A stretch of 64,000 nt of DNA from Armatimonadota bacterium (lineage in GTDB: Bacteria; Armatimonadota; Fimbriimonadia; Fimbriimonadales; Fimbriimonadaceae): assembly GCA_016125185.1 (NCBI GenBank), contig WGMG01000001.1, positions 62,001 to 126,000 of the forward strand, written 5' to 3'. Under the pieces are notes generated by a model that saw only the letters and a list, made by a program, of their open reading frames with translations, searched no databases and had not been told where the DNA came from. Shown piece by piece: positions 51,127 through 59,093 of this stretch. Both the position numbers and the translations under genes were made by a program. Position 1 is the stretch's first letter. Every line of letters starts with the position of its first letter.

Positions 51127-51591
51127 ATGGCCAAGACCTTCTCGATCCGAACCTGGAAAGACTACATGTCCGTCTCCTTTCCCGTTCTGGCGCTGGTCAA
51201 CGCCATGCTCTTCTTCTTTCTCGACCGCAGCTCGATCGACAATCGCATCATCCTCGGCGTGGCCTGGCTCTTCATCGCTCTCCTCTCGGCGAGCACGCAG
51301 CTCCCCCGCTTCCTAAGCTCCCGCAAAATCGAGATCGACGACCACGAAATTCGCTTCTACGGACAATCCGATCGGCCCACCCTCACTCAAAACTTGGCCG
51401 ACGTCGTCCTCCTCTCGGAGGATCGTTCCAACAACTTCGACAAAGCCTACCGAGTCGAGTTTCGCGACGGAACCCTCATCAAATTCCGAGGAACAGCCGA
51501 ACGCAACCGCGACCTCGTCGCCCTCATCGAGGTCCGCTCCGGCAAGCAGTTCCTTCCCCGCCAGGAAGTCCGCCAACCCGCCACCTCATGA
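51127..51591 (+). CDS. Membrane protein with PH-like domain, first gene of the second small-membrane operon
   Basis: A 154-residue product with two helices (residues ~17-60) and a beta-rich half (SSRKIEIDDHEIRFYG, YRVEFRDGTLIKFRG). It is the counterpart of the 4695 gene product; there it is the last gene of its operon, here the first. TATAAT (51107-51112) and TAAAAC (51112-51117) precede the ATG. The stop overlaps the next ATG by four bases. Function unknown. Confidence 0.65.
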   Translation: MAKTFSIRTWKDYMSVSFPVLALVNAMLFFFLDRSSIDNRIILGVAWLFIALLSASTQLPRFLSSRKIEIDDHEIRFYGQSDRPTLTQNLADVVLLSEDRSNNFDKAYRVEFRDGTLIKFRGTAERNRDLVALIEVRSGKQFLPRQEVRQPATS

Positions 51592-51998
51592 ACCCCGCCC
51601 TTCGCCGATTCCTGCTCTACGGACTCCCATCCGTCATCATTGGCGTCATATTGGGAAGAGAAGTCTTGCACCCCGACGGGCGCTTCGTTTTCGGGCACGT
51701 CGATGCGTCCATCGTGTGGATCATCTTCGAGGGGAGCGTTCTCGCCGCCTACCTCCTCGACCGCAAGCACGGCCCCAACAACCATGTCTTGGCTTCGGCC
51801 CTTGGCGGGATGCTCGCCTACGTCTTCATCTATTCCATCGAGTTTGCGTGGCACACCTGGCACGACGGCCAACCGTTCGATTGGATGCGGGCGGGCACCA
51901 AAGTCGTCTTCGTCGCGGTGCTGCCCTCATTCTGTTCGGTTGGCTATAAGGTCCTTCGACTCGACAAGCGAAAACCCACGTCGGAGCCCACGCCATGA
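51588..51998 (+). CDS. Small polytopic membrane protein (counterpart of the 3594 product)
   Basis: The 136-residue product starts MNPALRRFLLYGLPSVIIG, with four helices. Relatives at 3594, 3949, 4322 and 51995 share the RR-aromatic-YxLP start; the loop YLLDRKHGPNN matches ILIDRQSAPTR of the 3594 protein. It is coupled by ATGA overlaps to both neighbours. The frame is open far upstream, but the ATG at 51588 is supported by the overlap and by homology. Confidence 0.65.
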   Translation: MNPALRRFLLYGLPSVIIGVILGREVLHPDGRFVFGHVDASIVWIIFEGSVLAAYLLDRKHGPNNHVLASALGGMLAYVFIYSIEFAWHTWHDGQPFDWMRAGTKVVFVAVLPSFCSVGYKVLRLDKRKPTSEPTP

Positions 51999-52426
51999 AC
52001 CCAACCCTCCGTCGATTCCTTCTATACGGACTGCCGACCTTCGCGTCTATCGCCCTCTTCACCTGCCTCGCCTTCTTCGCCCACGGACAACTCACCTTCC
52101 TGCGCGACGGCCAGCTCCACGTCATCAACCCGACCGCCATCTACGTCGGCGGAGCGTTCACCCTGCTGTTCATCGCCGCCTACGCCGTCGACCGACGACA
52201 CGGCTTTCCCAAATGCGTGAACGCCGTCAGCGCGGTCATCGCGATCATTCCCGCCACCGCCCTCATCGTCCCCGACCTCTGGCGAGCCGCGCACACCGGC
52301 CAAGTCGGCGATTGGCTAGCTGCTGTCATCGCCGTCGTCGTGGTGATGGAGCTCCTCGCCATCTTCGTCATCCTCTTTCCCGTCGTCACCAGCCTCAAAA
52401 TGCCCCACGAAACGAGCATCCCCTAG
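51995..52426 (+). CDS. Small polytopic membrane protein, last gene of the second operon
   Basis: The 143-residue product starts MNPTLRRFLLYGLPTFASIA and has four helices. Its first 14 residues are almost identical to those of the preceding gene, showing a tandem duplication inside the operon just as in the 3949/4322 pair. The AAYAVDRRHGFP loop matches AAYLLDRKHGPN. Followed by a GGTGGGCT-type hairpin. Function unknown. Confidence 0.65.
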   Translation: MNPTLRRFLLYGLPTFASIALFTCLAFFAHGQLTFLRDGQLHVINPTAIYVGGAFTLLFIAAYAVDRRHGFPKCVNAVSAVIAIIPATALIVPDLWRAAHTGQVGDWLAAVIAVVVVMELLAIFVILFPVVTSLKMPHETSIP

Positions 52427-52471
52427 GCTCATCTCCGCATCTTCGGAAGATCGAGGGAGTTCAGCCGCTTG

Positions 52472-52495
52472 GGAGGGTGGGCTTCCAGCCCACCA
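52472..52495. terminator. Hairpin between convergent operons (AGCCCACC family)
   Basis: GGTGGGCT, a short loop and AGCCCACC lie 46 bases after the 52426 stop and 13 bases before the end of the convergent permease gene. There is no T-run. Confidence 0.5.
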
Positions 52496-52507
52496 AAGGG
52501 CGCAAAG

Positions 52508-53401
52508 CTAAAAAGTGCTATGCCCTTCCAACTGCTTCTGCGTCATCCGGAACTGCGCCGCCGCCACCACCGCGATGATCACGAACAGCACGAACGACTT
52601 CGCCGATGCGAGCCCGGTGTTGAACGACACCCACGCTTCCGAGTAGATGTGGTACCCGGCCATGTCCGTCGAGTCCTCCGGCCCGCCCTTCGTCATCATA
52701 TACACCGGCGTGAAAATCTGGATCGCCGAGATCGTCGAGGTCACCGTCACGAACAGCGTCGTGGGCACCAACATCGGCAAGGTGATGTGCCGAAAAGCCC
52801 GCCAGCCGACCGCGCCATCCAGCGACGCCGCCTCATACAGCGTCTGCGGAACCCCGATCAATCCCGCCAAGAAAAGAATCATTTTCGGACCTAAACCTGT
52901 CCATATCGACATAAAGGCCAACGCCCACAGCGCTGTTTCCGACTTGCCCAAAAAGTCGATACTGCTAAACCCGAGGTGCCCCAACAGCACGTTCAACAGG
53001 CCCTTCTCCGGCAGGTAGATATAGATCCAGATCATCGAGATCGCGACCCCGCTGGAGATCGCCGGGAGGTAGTACAGCGTGCGGAAAAACGGGCTCAGGC
53101 GCATCTTCTGGTTCAGCAAAATCGCCACCCCCAGCGCGACCACGATGCCCGCCGGGACCGCCACCGCCGTGTACCGCAGCGAGTTCCAAATCGAGTTCAG
53201 AAACGCCGAATCCGACGCCAAATATTGGTAGTTCCGCGCCCCCACAAACGTCTTGTCCGGCTGGTACAGCTTCCATCGAAACAGGCTGAGGACCAGCGTC
53301 ACACCGATCGGCAACAGCGCAAAAAGAAACAGATGCAGGGTCGCCGGAGCCACAAAAAGCCACCCGGCGCGGTTCTCTTTCTGCCGCAGCGACGAGCTCA
53401 T
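52508..53401 (-). CDS. Carbohydrate ABC transporter permease, MalF/UgpA-like
   Basis: A 297-residue, six-helix permease with the EAA loop TLYEAASLDGAVGWRAFRHI followed by TLPML (residues ~195-220). It is the natural heterodimer partner for a MalG-type permease. The upstream gene encodes the binding lipoprotein, with a four-base overlap. The only MalG-like permease in the window is 40 kb away at 11571, and no ATPase is visible, as often happens when one MsmK-type ATPase serves several sugar transporters. Confidence 0.9.
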   Translation of the reverse strand: MSSSLRQKENRAGWLFVAPATLHLFLFALLPIGVTLVLSLFRWKLYQPDKTFVGARNYQYLASDSAFLNSIWNSLRYTAVAVPAGIVVALGVAILLNQKMRLSPFFRTLYYLPAISSGVAISMIWIYIYLPEKGLLNVLLGHLGFSSIDFLGKSETALWALAFMSIWTGLGPKMILFLAGLIGVPQTLYEAASLDGAVGWRAFRHITLPMLVPTTLFVTVTSTISAIQIFTPVYMMTKGGPEDSTDMAGYHIYSEAWVSFNTGLASAKSFVLFVIIAVVAAAQFRMTQKQLEGHSTF

Positions 53402-54657
53402 TTGCTGAACTCCCGATCCACGCGCTGGGCCATCTCGCGCAGGGCGTCGGCGGGCTTTCGCCGCCCGTTTAGCACGCTTTCCATCATCTTTTCGCCCTGC
53501 TGCTCCACAAACGCATACCCCTCGACTTGCGTCCCCGTGGGCGGACGAGCGCCCGGAATCAGGTTCAAAAAGTCGCGCTCGATCGGGTCCTTAGCCCGCT
53601 CGGTGGCCACGTCCTTGCGCGCGCACACCGCGATGCCCGACGAGTTGTACCGCATCTGGTTTTGGTAGCTGGTGAAGTGCTTGATGAACTTCCACGCCGC
53701 CTCGGGGTGCTTGCACCCATGCCCGATTCCCAGCCCGGATTCGTAGTAAACCGTCGCGGGCGAAGGCAGTTCGGTCGGCATGGAAACGATGCCCAGATGC
53801 CGCCAATCGATCTTCTTCGCGCTCTTATAGCCGATGATCGACCAGTGCCCGCTAACCGCCATCGCGACGTCGCCGTTGGCAAACGGGTCCACGCCCGTCG
53901 CCGCCACTTCGCTGAGCTTGGGCGCGTAGCCCTGGTCCACCAGCTCCTTCAAAAACTCAACCGTCGTGGCGTTCTGCGGCGAGTCCAGCGTGCCGCTCGC
54001 GCGCGTACCGGTGGGGTCCAGCACCGCGCCGCCGTTGTTCCACAGCCACATCACCCAGCCCGGCATCCATGTGGACATCACAAACGCCTTCTGACCCTTC
54101 TTCGCCAGCGCCGCACAGGTGTCGTGGAACTGCTGATACGTCCATCCGTTGCGCGGGTACGGCACCCCTGCCCGGTCGAAAAGGTCCTTGTTGTAGTACA
54201 TCACCATCGGCGTGAAATCGACCGGAATCGAGTACAAATGGCCGTTGTAGGTGCCCGCCTGCAGGGTGTTTTCGTAAAAGTCGCTTTCGTGAAAGCGAGG
54301 ATCGTTGCGGATGAACGGCGTCAGGTCCTCCAGCACCCCGTTTTTGACGAAAAGCGCCGAGCTCGAGGCGTCCAAAACCGTCACGTCCGGCACCACTCCG
54401 GCGATGTGGCTCAGCATCACCTTCGACACGTAGTCGCCCGGCATGTTCTCCACCACGAGCTGAATGTCCGGGTTCTGCTTCTCGAAATCTTTATAGATTT
54501 GCTCGACAAGCTTATCGAAATCGTTACCCTCGCCTGCCCCCGCCCAGGTGGCGATGCGAAGAACGATCTTGCCGTCGCCCGGCGGCTTGGCGCAACTGAG
54601 GAGGGATAGGGCCGCTAGCCCCAGTACCGCAAACCTCGTCGTCCGCCGTGTGGTCAC
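53398..54657 (-). CDS. Sugar-binding lipoprotein of an ABC importer (family 1 SBP)
   Basis: A 419-residue product with a lipoprotein signal (AALSLLSCAKP, lipobox Cys near residue 22). The mature part has features of family 1 solute-binding proteins: an N-terminal IVLRIATWAG strand, the DVTVLDASSSALFVKNGVLE and NKDLFDRAGVPYPRNGWTYQ blocks, and a C-terminal helical lobe with HPEAAWKFIKHF. It captures a sugar and delivers it to the co-encoded permease. The GTG start has TAAACT (54665-54670) seven bases upstream. Confidence 0.9.
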   Translation of the reverse strand: MTTRRTTRFAVLGLAALSLLSCAKPPGDGKIVLRIATWAGAGEGNDFDKLVEQIYKDFEKQNPDIQLVVENMPGDYVSKVMLSHIAGVVPDVTVLDASSSALFVKNGVLEDLTPFIRNDPRFHESDFYENTLQAGTYNGHLYSIPVDFTPMVMYYNKDLFDRAGVPYPRNGWTYQQFHDTCAALAKKGQKAFVMSTWMPGWVMWLWNNGGAVLDPTGTRASGTLDSPQNATTVEFLKELVDQGYAPKLSEVAATGVDPFANGDVAMAVSGHWSIIGYKSAKKIDWRHLGIVSMPTELPSPATVYYESGLGIGHGCKHPEAAWKFIKHFTSYQNQMRYNSSGIAVCARKDVATERAKDPIERDFLNLIPGARPPTGTQVEGYAFVEQQGEKMMESVLNGRRKPADALREMAQRVDREFSK

Positions 54658-54664
54658 GAGTGGT

Positions 54665-54670
54665 AGTTTA
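54665..54670 (-). promoter_or_regulatory. -10 element TAAACT of the binding-protein/permease operon
   Basis: TAAACT on the minus strand with seven bases to the GTG at 54657. Confidence 0.45.
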
Positions 54671-54679
54671 CGTCTTTAG

Positions 54680-55010
54680 GCTCCAGGATTCAGGCTTCTG
54701 GCCTCAGCTTTTGAGGTTCTCGCGTTTTGGCTTTCTGCCTTCTGCCTCCTGCTCGCGGCTCACGGCTTTCGGTTCTCGGTTCTCGGTTCTCGGTTCTCGG
54801 TTCCCGGTTCCCGGTTCCCGGTTCTCGGTTCTCGGTTCTCGGTTCTCGGCTTTCGGCCTTCTGCTCTCCACTCCGCGCTCTGCGCTCTGCGCCCTGTGCT
54901 CTCTGCTCTGTCCTCCGCGCTCTGCACTCCGCGCCCTGTGCTCTGTTCTCTGTGCTCTCTGCTCTCTGCCCTGTGCTCTCTGCTCTCGGCCGTCTACTCC
55001 GAGCCATATC
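54680..55010. repeat. Large 7-bp tandem repeat array
   Basis: The core (54770-54849) is about eleven consecutive GGTTCTC/GGTTCCC units. It is followed at ~54870-54990 by drifting GCTCTGC, GCCCTGT, GCTCTCT, ACTCCGC units in the same seven-base phase, and preceded by TTCTGCC-type units. Open frames across it are by-products of the repeat and not genes. Confidence 0.85.
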
Positions 55011-55029
55011 CCCCACGGAGCCCCAACGG

Positions 55030-55102
55030 GGCGATCCAAGTTAGCCCAGTCCGCCAGGGCTGGGTCCAGAGGAACCCAATAGACAGCGGTCTGAAGGACC
55101 GC
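55030..55102. repeat. Dispersed 36-base element plus GGTC/GACC hairpin (second copy)
   Basis: 55030-55065 is identical to 49781-49816, and 55085-55102 is identical to 49834-49851; only the spacer between the two parts differs. A diverged third copy of the 36-base part lies at 62111-62145. Confidence 0.8.
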
Positions 55103-55235
55103 CCCAATCCACCTCCTCATCAGCGAAGCGAGGAATGGGGCGTCAACAGACTTCCAAACGAGCCAAATAACCACGCTACTCCACAGGGGGAAGGGTCGTT
55201 AGTCAGTGATGGTCGAAGAGCTACCATCACTGCCA

Positions 55236-55316
55236 AGGCAGAAGGCAGAAGGCAGAAGGCCGAAAGCAGATGGCTTTCGGCTCACGGCTAAAGGCTAAAA
55301 GCTAAAAGCTAAAAAA
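55236..55316. repeat. 7-bp repeat array (AAGGCAG to AAAGCTA)
   Basis: Consecutive seven-base units AAGGCAG x3, AAGGCCG, AAAGCAG, ATGGCTT, TCGGCTC, ACGGCTA, AAGGCTA, AAAGCTA x2 run up to the end of the 55319 gene. Confidence 0.8.
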
Positions 55317-55318
55317 GG

Positions 55319-55882
55319 CTAATCCCCCGCCTTCCGATGCACGGACGGCTTCGTCGGCTTCGTCTGCTGACTCACCCATGCGATCGCGGCGTCGCGCTCC
55401 TTAAAATAAAAGCCTTTCTCGGTCAGAGCCTTCACCGGGTCCTTGGCGTACTGCGCGGCAAACACCGGGTCGTGCTTGATCGCGTCCTTGATCAGCGAGG
55501 CCTGAAACCCTTCCAGGTCCGCCAATTGCTGCGCCGCCTTGGGGTCGCGAGCCAGCGATTTGGCCGCGTCGCCGTAGTGACCCAGCGCGCGCAGAGCCAT
55601 GCCCCGCAGGCCGTAGTAGCCCGGCTCGAACGGGTTGAGGGCGATCAGCTTGTTGGTGGTCTGCACCAGGGCGCGAAAGTCTTCCTGCTTCCACAGCAAG
55701 CGAGCCTGCAATTCCAGGGCTCCCAAATGGTCGTGAGTCTCGGCCAGCACCGTCTGAATGACGGATGCCGCCTCATTGAATTCGTTCTTCCCCAGATGGC
55801 GCTCCGCCTTGGCCACTTGCAGGGCGATTCTTCTTCGCCGGGAAGTTTCCGTTTTGGATGTGGGGTGGGGAGATCTGATCAT
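55319..55882 (-). CDS. TPR-like protein
   Basis: A 187-residue, highly charged product without signal or membrane helix. The sequence from about residue 20 to 115 fits tetratricopeptide helices (ALQVAKAERHLGKNEFNEAA, LIALNPFEPGYYGLRGMALR followed by ALGHYGDAAK). Such repeats act as protein-docking scaffolds. The C-terminus is Lys/Pro-rich. The stop abuts a heptamer array. The partner is unknown. Confidence 0.6.
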   Translation of the reverse strand: MIRSPHPTSKTETSRRRRIALQVAKAERHLGKNEFNEAASVIQTVLAETHDHLGALELQARLLWKQEDFRALVQTTNKLIALNPFEPGYYGLRGMALRALGHYGDAAKSLARDPKAAQQLADLEGFQASLIKDAIKHDPVFAAQYAKDPVKALTEKGFYFKERDAAIAWVSQQTKPTKPSVHRKAGD

Positions 55883-55955
55883 ACGACCTACGATAAATCA
55901 TAGGATAGCAATCGGAGCCCCGAAAAGAACCTGGTAAAAGTATGGATTGAGGACT

Positions 55956-57896
55956 TTAGGCCGCGCTGGGTACCAAAAACTGGTTTAATTGCGGGCTCAA
56001 ACTGGCAACCTTCACCCGTAGCTGAAGGGGTATTTTCGCCGATCCATCCGGGGTGCGCAGGTCGTTGCCCAAACCCTTCGATGTCACATCATTCGCCCAC
56101 ACCGACGCAGAATCTTTATCGGTCCCTTTCAGGAACACCATGATCAGTCCGTCGGGGTGTTTGCACATCAGCGCGCCGGACGGCGTATGGGGCCGAACCC
56201 GCATGGTCAGCGACCGCAAGGCATGGCTCATCGCCGGTTTGCCGTACTTGCGCTCAAATTCCTTGTACTGAAGCGGAACCAGGGTCACCATCGTACCTTC
56301 GCTCTTGCCCACCGCCTCGATGAACTTGCGCGGAGACAGGATGCCTTCGTCGTCGAACTCGGGCGTTTCTGGCTTCATGAACAGGCGCGAAAGCTCGGCC
56401 GCCGCGCTTCGCAGGGTGCCAAGGTCGCTGGTGTCGATGCCGCCGATGCGGCCCGACGCGGCCGTGATGTAGCCGTACGCACCCGACTCGCCGTTAACGG
56501 GAATCACCACGTAGCTACCGATGCGGCTCCGCACGATCGCCTCGCTGGGCAGGAGACTGCTGGTGCGCGCGTCGTTCACCACGATCTCGGGCGAGCCGGA
56601 GTTCAGCCAGCCCACCGCGCCACTGCCGTTGGGGAACGTCATCGAACCCAGCAGGTTCATCGCTCGTCCCTCGTTGGCCAGGAGCAGAGGCTCGTCGTCG
56701 ACGATGGAGTAAATCGAAAGGTGCTCGATCTGGAGCACGGACTGGAAGTCGCGAGCGATGCGAGCGGCGACCTCGGAACGCGTGGTCGCGCCCTCGGCGT
56801 TGCTCACCACGGCATACAGAACCTCGACCTCGGTCAGGCGTCGGCGCATGCTCTCCTTGTCCTGCTCTTCCAGCACGATGCTGGCGATCAGCGGCGCGCA
56901 TGGCTGAAGAGCCTCCAGCGCCTCGAACATCTGGTCGCGGTCGCGAGCGGTGACGGTGAGCACGCCCACTACCTTGCCTTCGTGCTGAAGAACCACGTTG
57001 CTACACGGCTTTTCGGGTTCGAGAATCTGCGAAAGATGGTCGGCCTGTTCGCGCACCAAAGCAATGGCTTGCTTGGCGTTCACGCTCAGCGATTCGGAAA
57101 GCTGAACCTCGTTCACTTCGCCGGCCGCACCGCGCACGATGAACTGGTCGCCCACGTTGGAAACGGTGTACAAAAGCACGCCGGCGGCGCCGGTCGCTTC
57201 CGTGATTTTCTCACACAGCGAGAAGTAGCCAGATCGCTGCGAGGTGCCGTGGATGTCGGCCAGCATGGCCGCCACGCGGTCCTTTCGGCTCTTGCGGTCC
57301 AGGTCGCGGTAGGCGTCCTTCAGTTGGCGATAGTTGTTGCGAAGCTCTTCGTTGTGCGACTCGGCCAGGCTCAGCTTGTGCAGCTCCACCATCGGCATGT
57401 CGTCGGTCACGGTCTCGTCCTCGTCTTCGGTCTCCATCACGGAAACCTTGCCGAACGGCTTCACCAGGCATCCGATGAGCAGGAAGGTGCAGGCGGCGCC
57501 CAAAATGTTGAGGTTGGCGAGGTGCCAGCCGTGGTTGGCCATGTGGGCCAGGACCATGCCTGCGCTGGCCACCGGCGTCATCAGGAACGGGTTGGAATTG
57601 TGGCGGGCGGCGGCGAGGATGATCGGGGCGAGCGAGAGAAATCCGAACGTTTCGAGGGCGGGGTGCGTGGTGATCGAGCCCAGCGCGAACTGGATCATGA
57701 GCGCATCGGCGCACGCAATGAGGGCGCTGACGGCGGGCAGGCGCAGGTTTTTCCGATCGAGAGTGAAGGCGAAAACAGCCAGGGCGCTCTGAATCAGCGA
57801 GATCTTCGTCATCGCAATGAACGGTGGCACGCCGGTCGCTCCGGCGATGAAAACCATCAACCCGGCAAGGACCAATCGAACGGAAAGCTCAACCAT
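55956..57896 (-). CDS. Membrane GAF-domain sensor with degenerate GGDEF-like end
   Basis: The 646-residue product starts MVELSVRLVLAGLMVFIAGA with about six helices (residues 1-145). An acidic linker and a short coiled coil follow, then two GAF-like domains (roughly residues 215-340 and 355-500). The last ~140 residues have the helix-strand layout of a diguanylate cyclase (MSHALRSLTMRVRP, GALMCKHPDGLIMVFLKG), but HPDGL occupies the place of GGDEF, so it is predicted to be inactive as a cyclase. The frame is open another 837 bases upstream, but that part is antisense to two real genes; the ATG at 57896 is the likely start. Confidence 0.7.
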   Translation of the reverse strand: MVELSVRLVLAGLMVFIAGATGVPPFIAMTKISLIQSALAVFAFTLDRKNLRLPAVSALIACADALMIQFALGSITTHPALETFGFLSLAPIILAAARHNSNPFLMTPVASAGMVLAHMANHGWHLANLNILGAACTFLLIGCLVKPFGKVSVMETEDEDETVTDDMPMVELHKLSLAESHNEELRNNYRQLKDAYRDLDRKSRKDRVAAMLADIHGTSQRSGYFSLCEKITEATGAAGVLLYTVSNVGDQFIVRGAAGEVNEVQLSESLSVNAKQAIALVREQADHLSQILEPEKPCSNVVLQHEGKVVGVLTVTARDRDQMFEALEALQPCAPLIASIVLEEQDKESMRRRLTEVEVLYAVVSNAEGATTRSEVAARIARDFQSVLQIEHLSIYSIVDDEPLLLANEGRAMNLLGSMTFPNGSGAVGWLNSGSPEIVVNDARTSSLLPSEAIVRSRIGSYVVIPVNGESGAYGYITAASGRIGGIDTSDLGTLRSAAAELSRLFMKPETPEFDDEGILSPRKFIEAVGKSEGTMVTLVPLQYKEFERKYGKPAMSHALRSLTMRVRPHTPSGALMCKHPDGLIMVFLKGTDKDSASVWANDVTSKGLGNDLRTPDGSAKIPLQLRVKVASLSPQLNQFLVPSAA

Positions 57897-58001
57897 TACT
57901 AAAGGTTTCGGATTTCCCGGCAATTTTTTTAGGGTCGCCGGGACACGAATTCCTGCAACGCAACCCAAAAAACTATGATATAGAAGATTGGGAGACCCTG
58001 C

Positions 58002-58376
58002 ATGCAGAACATGAACCACGTGACCGCACAAACCGAGCTGAGCGAAACCGAAACTCGCGAACTCATCGAACGCATGTCGAGCGAGCACAAAACCACGGTT
58101 CAGGACCTCGCCGAGGCGATGGATGTCGACGTCGAGGTCGTGATCGCGCGCCTCAACCAGATGCGGGCCGAAAAGGCTCCGCCCGCCCCGCCGATTTTTG
58201 CCGAACCGCCGATGGTTCAGCCGGTCTACCAGCGTGGATTCTATGGCCGTCCGCGCCCGCGCAGGCTCGGGTTCATTCTGTGCACGTTCGTATTCGTGGT
58301 CGCGCTGAGCAAGGTGATGCACGCCAGCGCGCGCCCTACGCTCGTAAACCCTAGCACGGTCATCCATGGACGCTAG
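58002..58376 (+). CDS. Helical (HTH-like) head plus single-TM protein, tandem copy 1
   Basis: The 124-residue product has a helical head (residues ~12-60: TRELIERMSSEHKTTVQDLA then EAMDVDVEVVIARLNQMRAE), a Pro-rich linker and one membrane helix (LGFILCTFVFVVALSKV). The next gene repeats the plan: LIARLADDHRPRIRDIAETM, DVEPAVVLEELRRIRAEKE. The 'DLAEAMDVDVEVV' stretch resembles a helix-turn-helix, so membrane-tethered DNA binding is possible. A GGGAGA ribosome-binding site precedes the start, unlike the leaderless genes. An alternative start is Met4. Confidence 0.6.
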   Translation: MQNMNHVTAQTELSETETRELIERMSSEHKTTVQDLAEAMDVDVEVVIARLNQMRAEKAPPAPPIFAEPPMVQPVYQRGFYGRPRPRRLGFILCTFVFVVALSKVMHASARPTLVNPSTVIHGR

Positions 58377-58839
58377 GCACACGCTCGACGAAGACACTCC
58401 CGTCGAGTCGGGCGAGCTCCGACAACTCATCGCGCGCCTCGCCGACGACCATCGCCCGCGCATCCGTGACATCGCCGAGACCATGGACGTCGAACCGGCC
58501 GTCGTGCTGGAAGAACTGCGCCGCATCCGCGCCGAGAAGGAGCAGGCCGCGCCACTACAGGCGCAAAAATTGGCCGAAGTGCTTGAGATCGCCAAGACGC
58601 CGGTCCGGCGCAAGATTTCGATGGCCCCCACCCGCCGCCTCGTGGCGGCGACGGTGACGCTCTTCTCGCTGATGCTGATCGCTAGCTGGATGATCATCCA
58701 ATCCGCCTCCGCCAAAGCCCCCGAAATTCGCAAGAAGATGGAGCAGGTGAACTATGCCAAGCACTCCGCCGAGATGTCACCGAAAGACCGCGCGGCGTAC
58801 GAGGCGAAGATGAACGCGGACCGGGCAAAGAGCCATTAG
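58366..58839 (+). CDS. Helical (HTH-like) head plus single-TM protein, tandem copy 2
   Basis: A 157-residue paralogue of the preceding gene, starting 11 bases before its stop. The helical head is at residues ~17-65, a basic stretch follows, then a membrane helix (VAATVTLFSLMLIASWMIIQ) and a charged C-terminal tail (MEQVNYAKHSAEMSPKDRAA). The pair looks like a duplication that kept the head and changed the tail. Coupled expression is expected. Function unknown. Confidence 0.6.
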   Translation: MDARHTLDEDTPVESGELRQLIARLADDHRPRIRDIAETMDVEPAVVLEELRRIRAEKEQAAPLQAQKLAEVLEIAKTPVRRKISMAPTRRLVAATVTLFSLMLIASWMIIQSASAKAPEIRKKMEQVNYAKHSAEMSPKDRAAYEAKMNADRAKSH

Positions 58840-58845
58840 CTCTCT

Positions 58846-58897
58846 GCTTTCTGCCAACTGCCAATCGCCGACTGGGAGGGTGGGCTTCCAGCCCACT
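58846..58897. repeat. Short heptamer tract joined to an AGCCCACT hairpin
   Basis: 58846-58873 has seven-base units (CTCTCTG, CTTTCTG, CCAACTG, CCAATCG, CCGACTG). It is followed directly by the GGTGGGCT...AGCCCACT hairpin at 58874-58897. The rest of the gap to 59093 shows no gene. Confidence 0.65.
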
Positions 58898-59093
58898 AAG
58901 AACTGACCAAAGGAGTTTTGCCCGTTGGGGACTGCCCGAATTTATTCGCGCTTTATCGACCAGAATTGTCTCGCCGGGTCACCCGAACGAATCACTGGAA
59001 ATCCCCAGCCAAGCGGACGTCATTACGAGTGCCACCCTAAATCCGCTCCCGCATATCCTTCGGCTATACAGGCCACCCGAGTTGGCAATGAGT

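Noticed and set aside
50706-51587. Upstream extension of the 51588 membrane-protein frame
   Set aside because: It runs through repeats and the PH-like gene in another frame; homology and the ATGA overlap fix the start at 51588.
53527-54609. 360-codon plus-strand open frame
   Set aside because: It is antisense to the binding lipoprotein and is Arg/His-rich without motifs.
54770-54849. Possible CRISPR array
   Set aside because: Units are seven bases long without unique spacers, and no cas genes are present.
54648-55082. 144-codon frame across the heptamer array
   Set aside because: It consists of translated 7-bp repeats (SRFSVLG-type periodicity); several frames on both strands are open for the same reason.
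56157-57902. 581-codon plus-strand open frame
   Set aside because: It is antisense to the GAF sensor gene; its Arg/His/Gly/Val-rich composition is that of a mirror frame in GC-rich DNA, and no domain is recognisable.
57897-58733. N-terminal extension of the GAF sensor frame
   Set aside because: It is antisense to the 58002 and 58366 genes, whose paralogy shows they are real.
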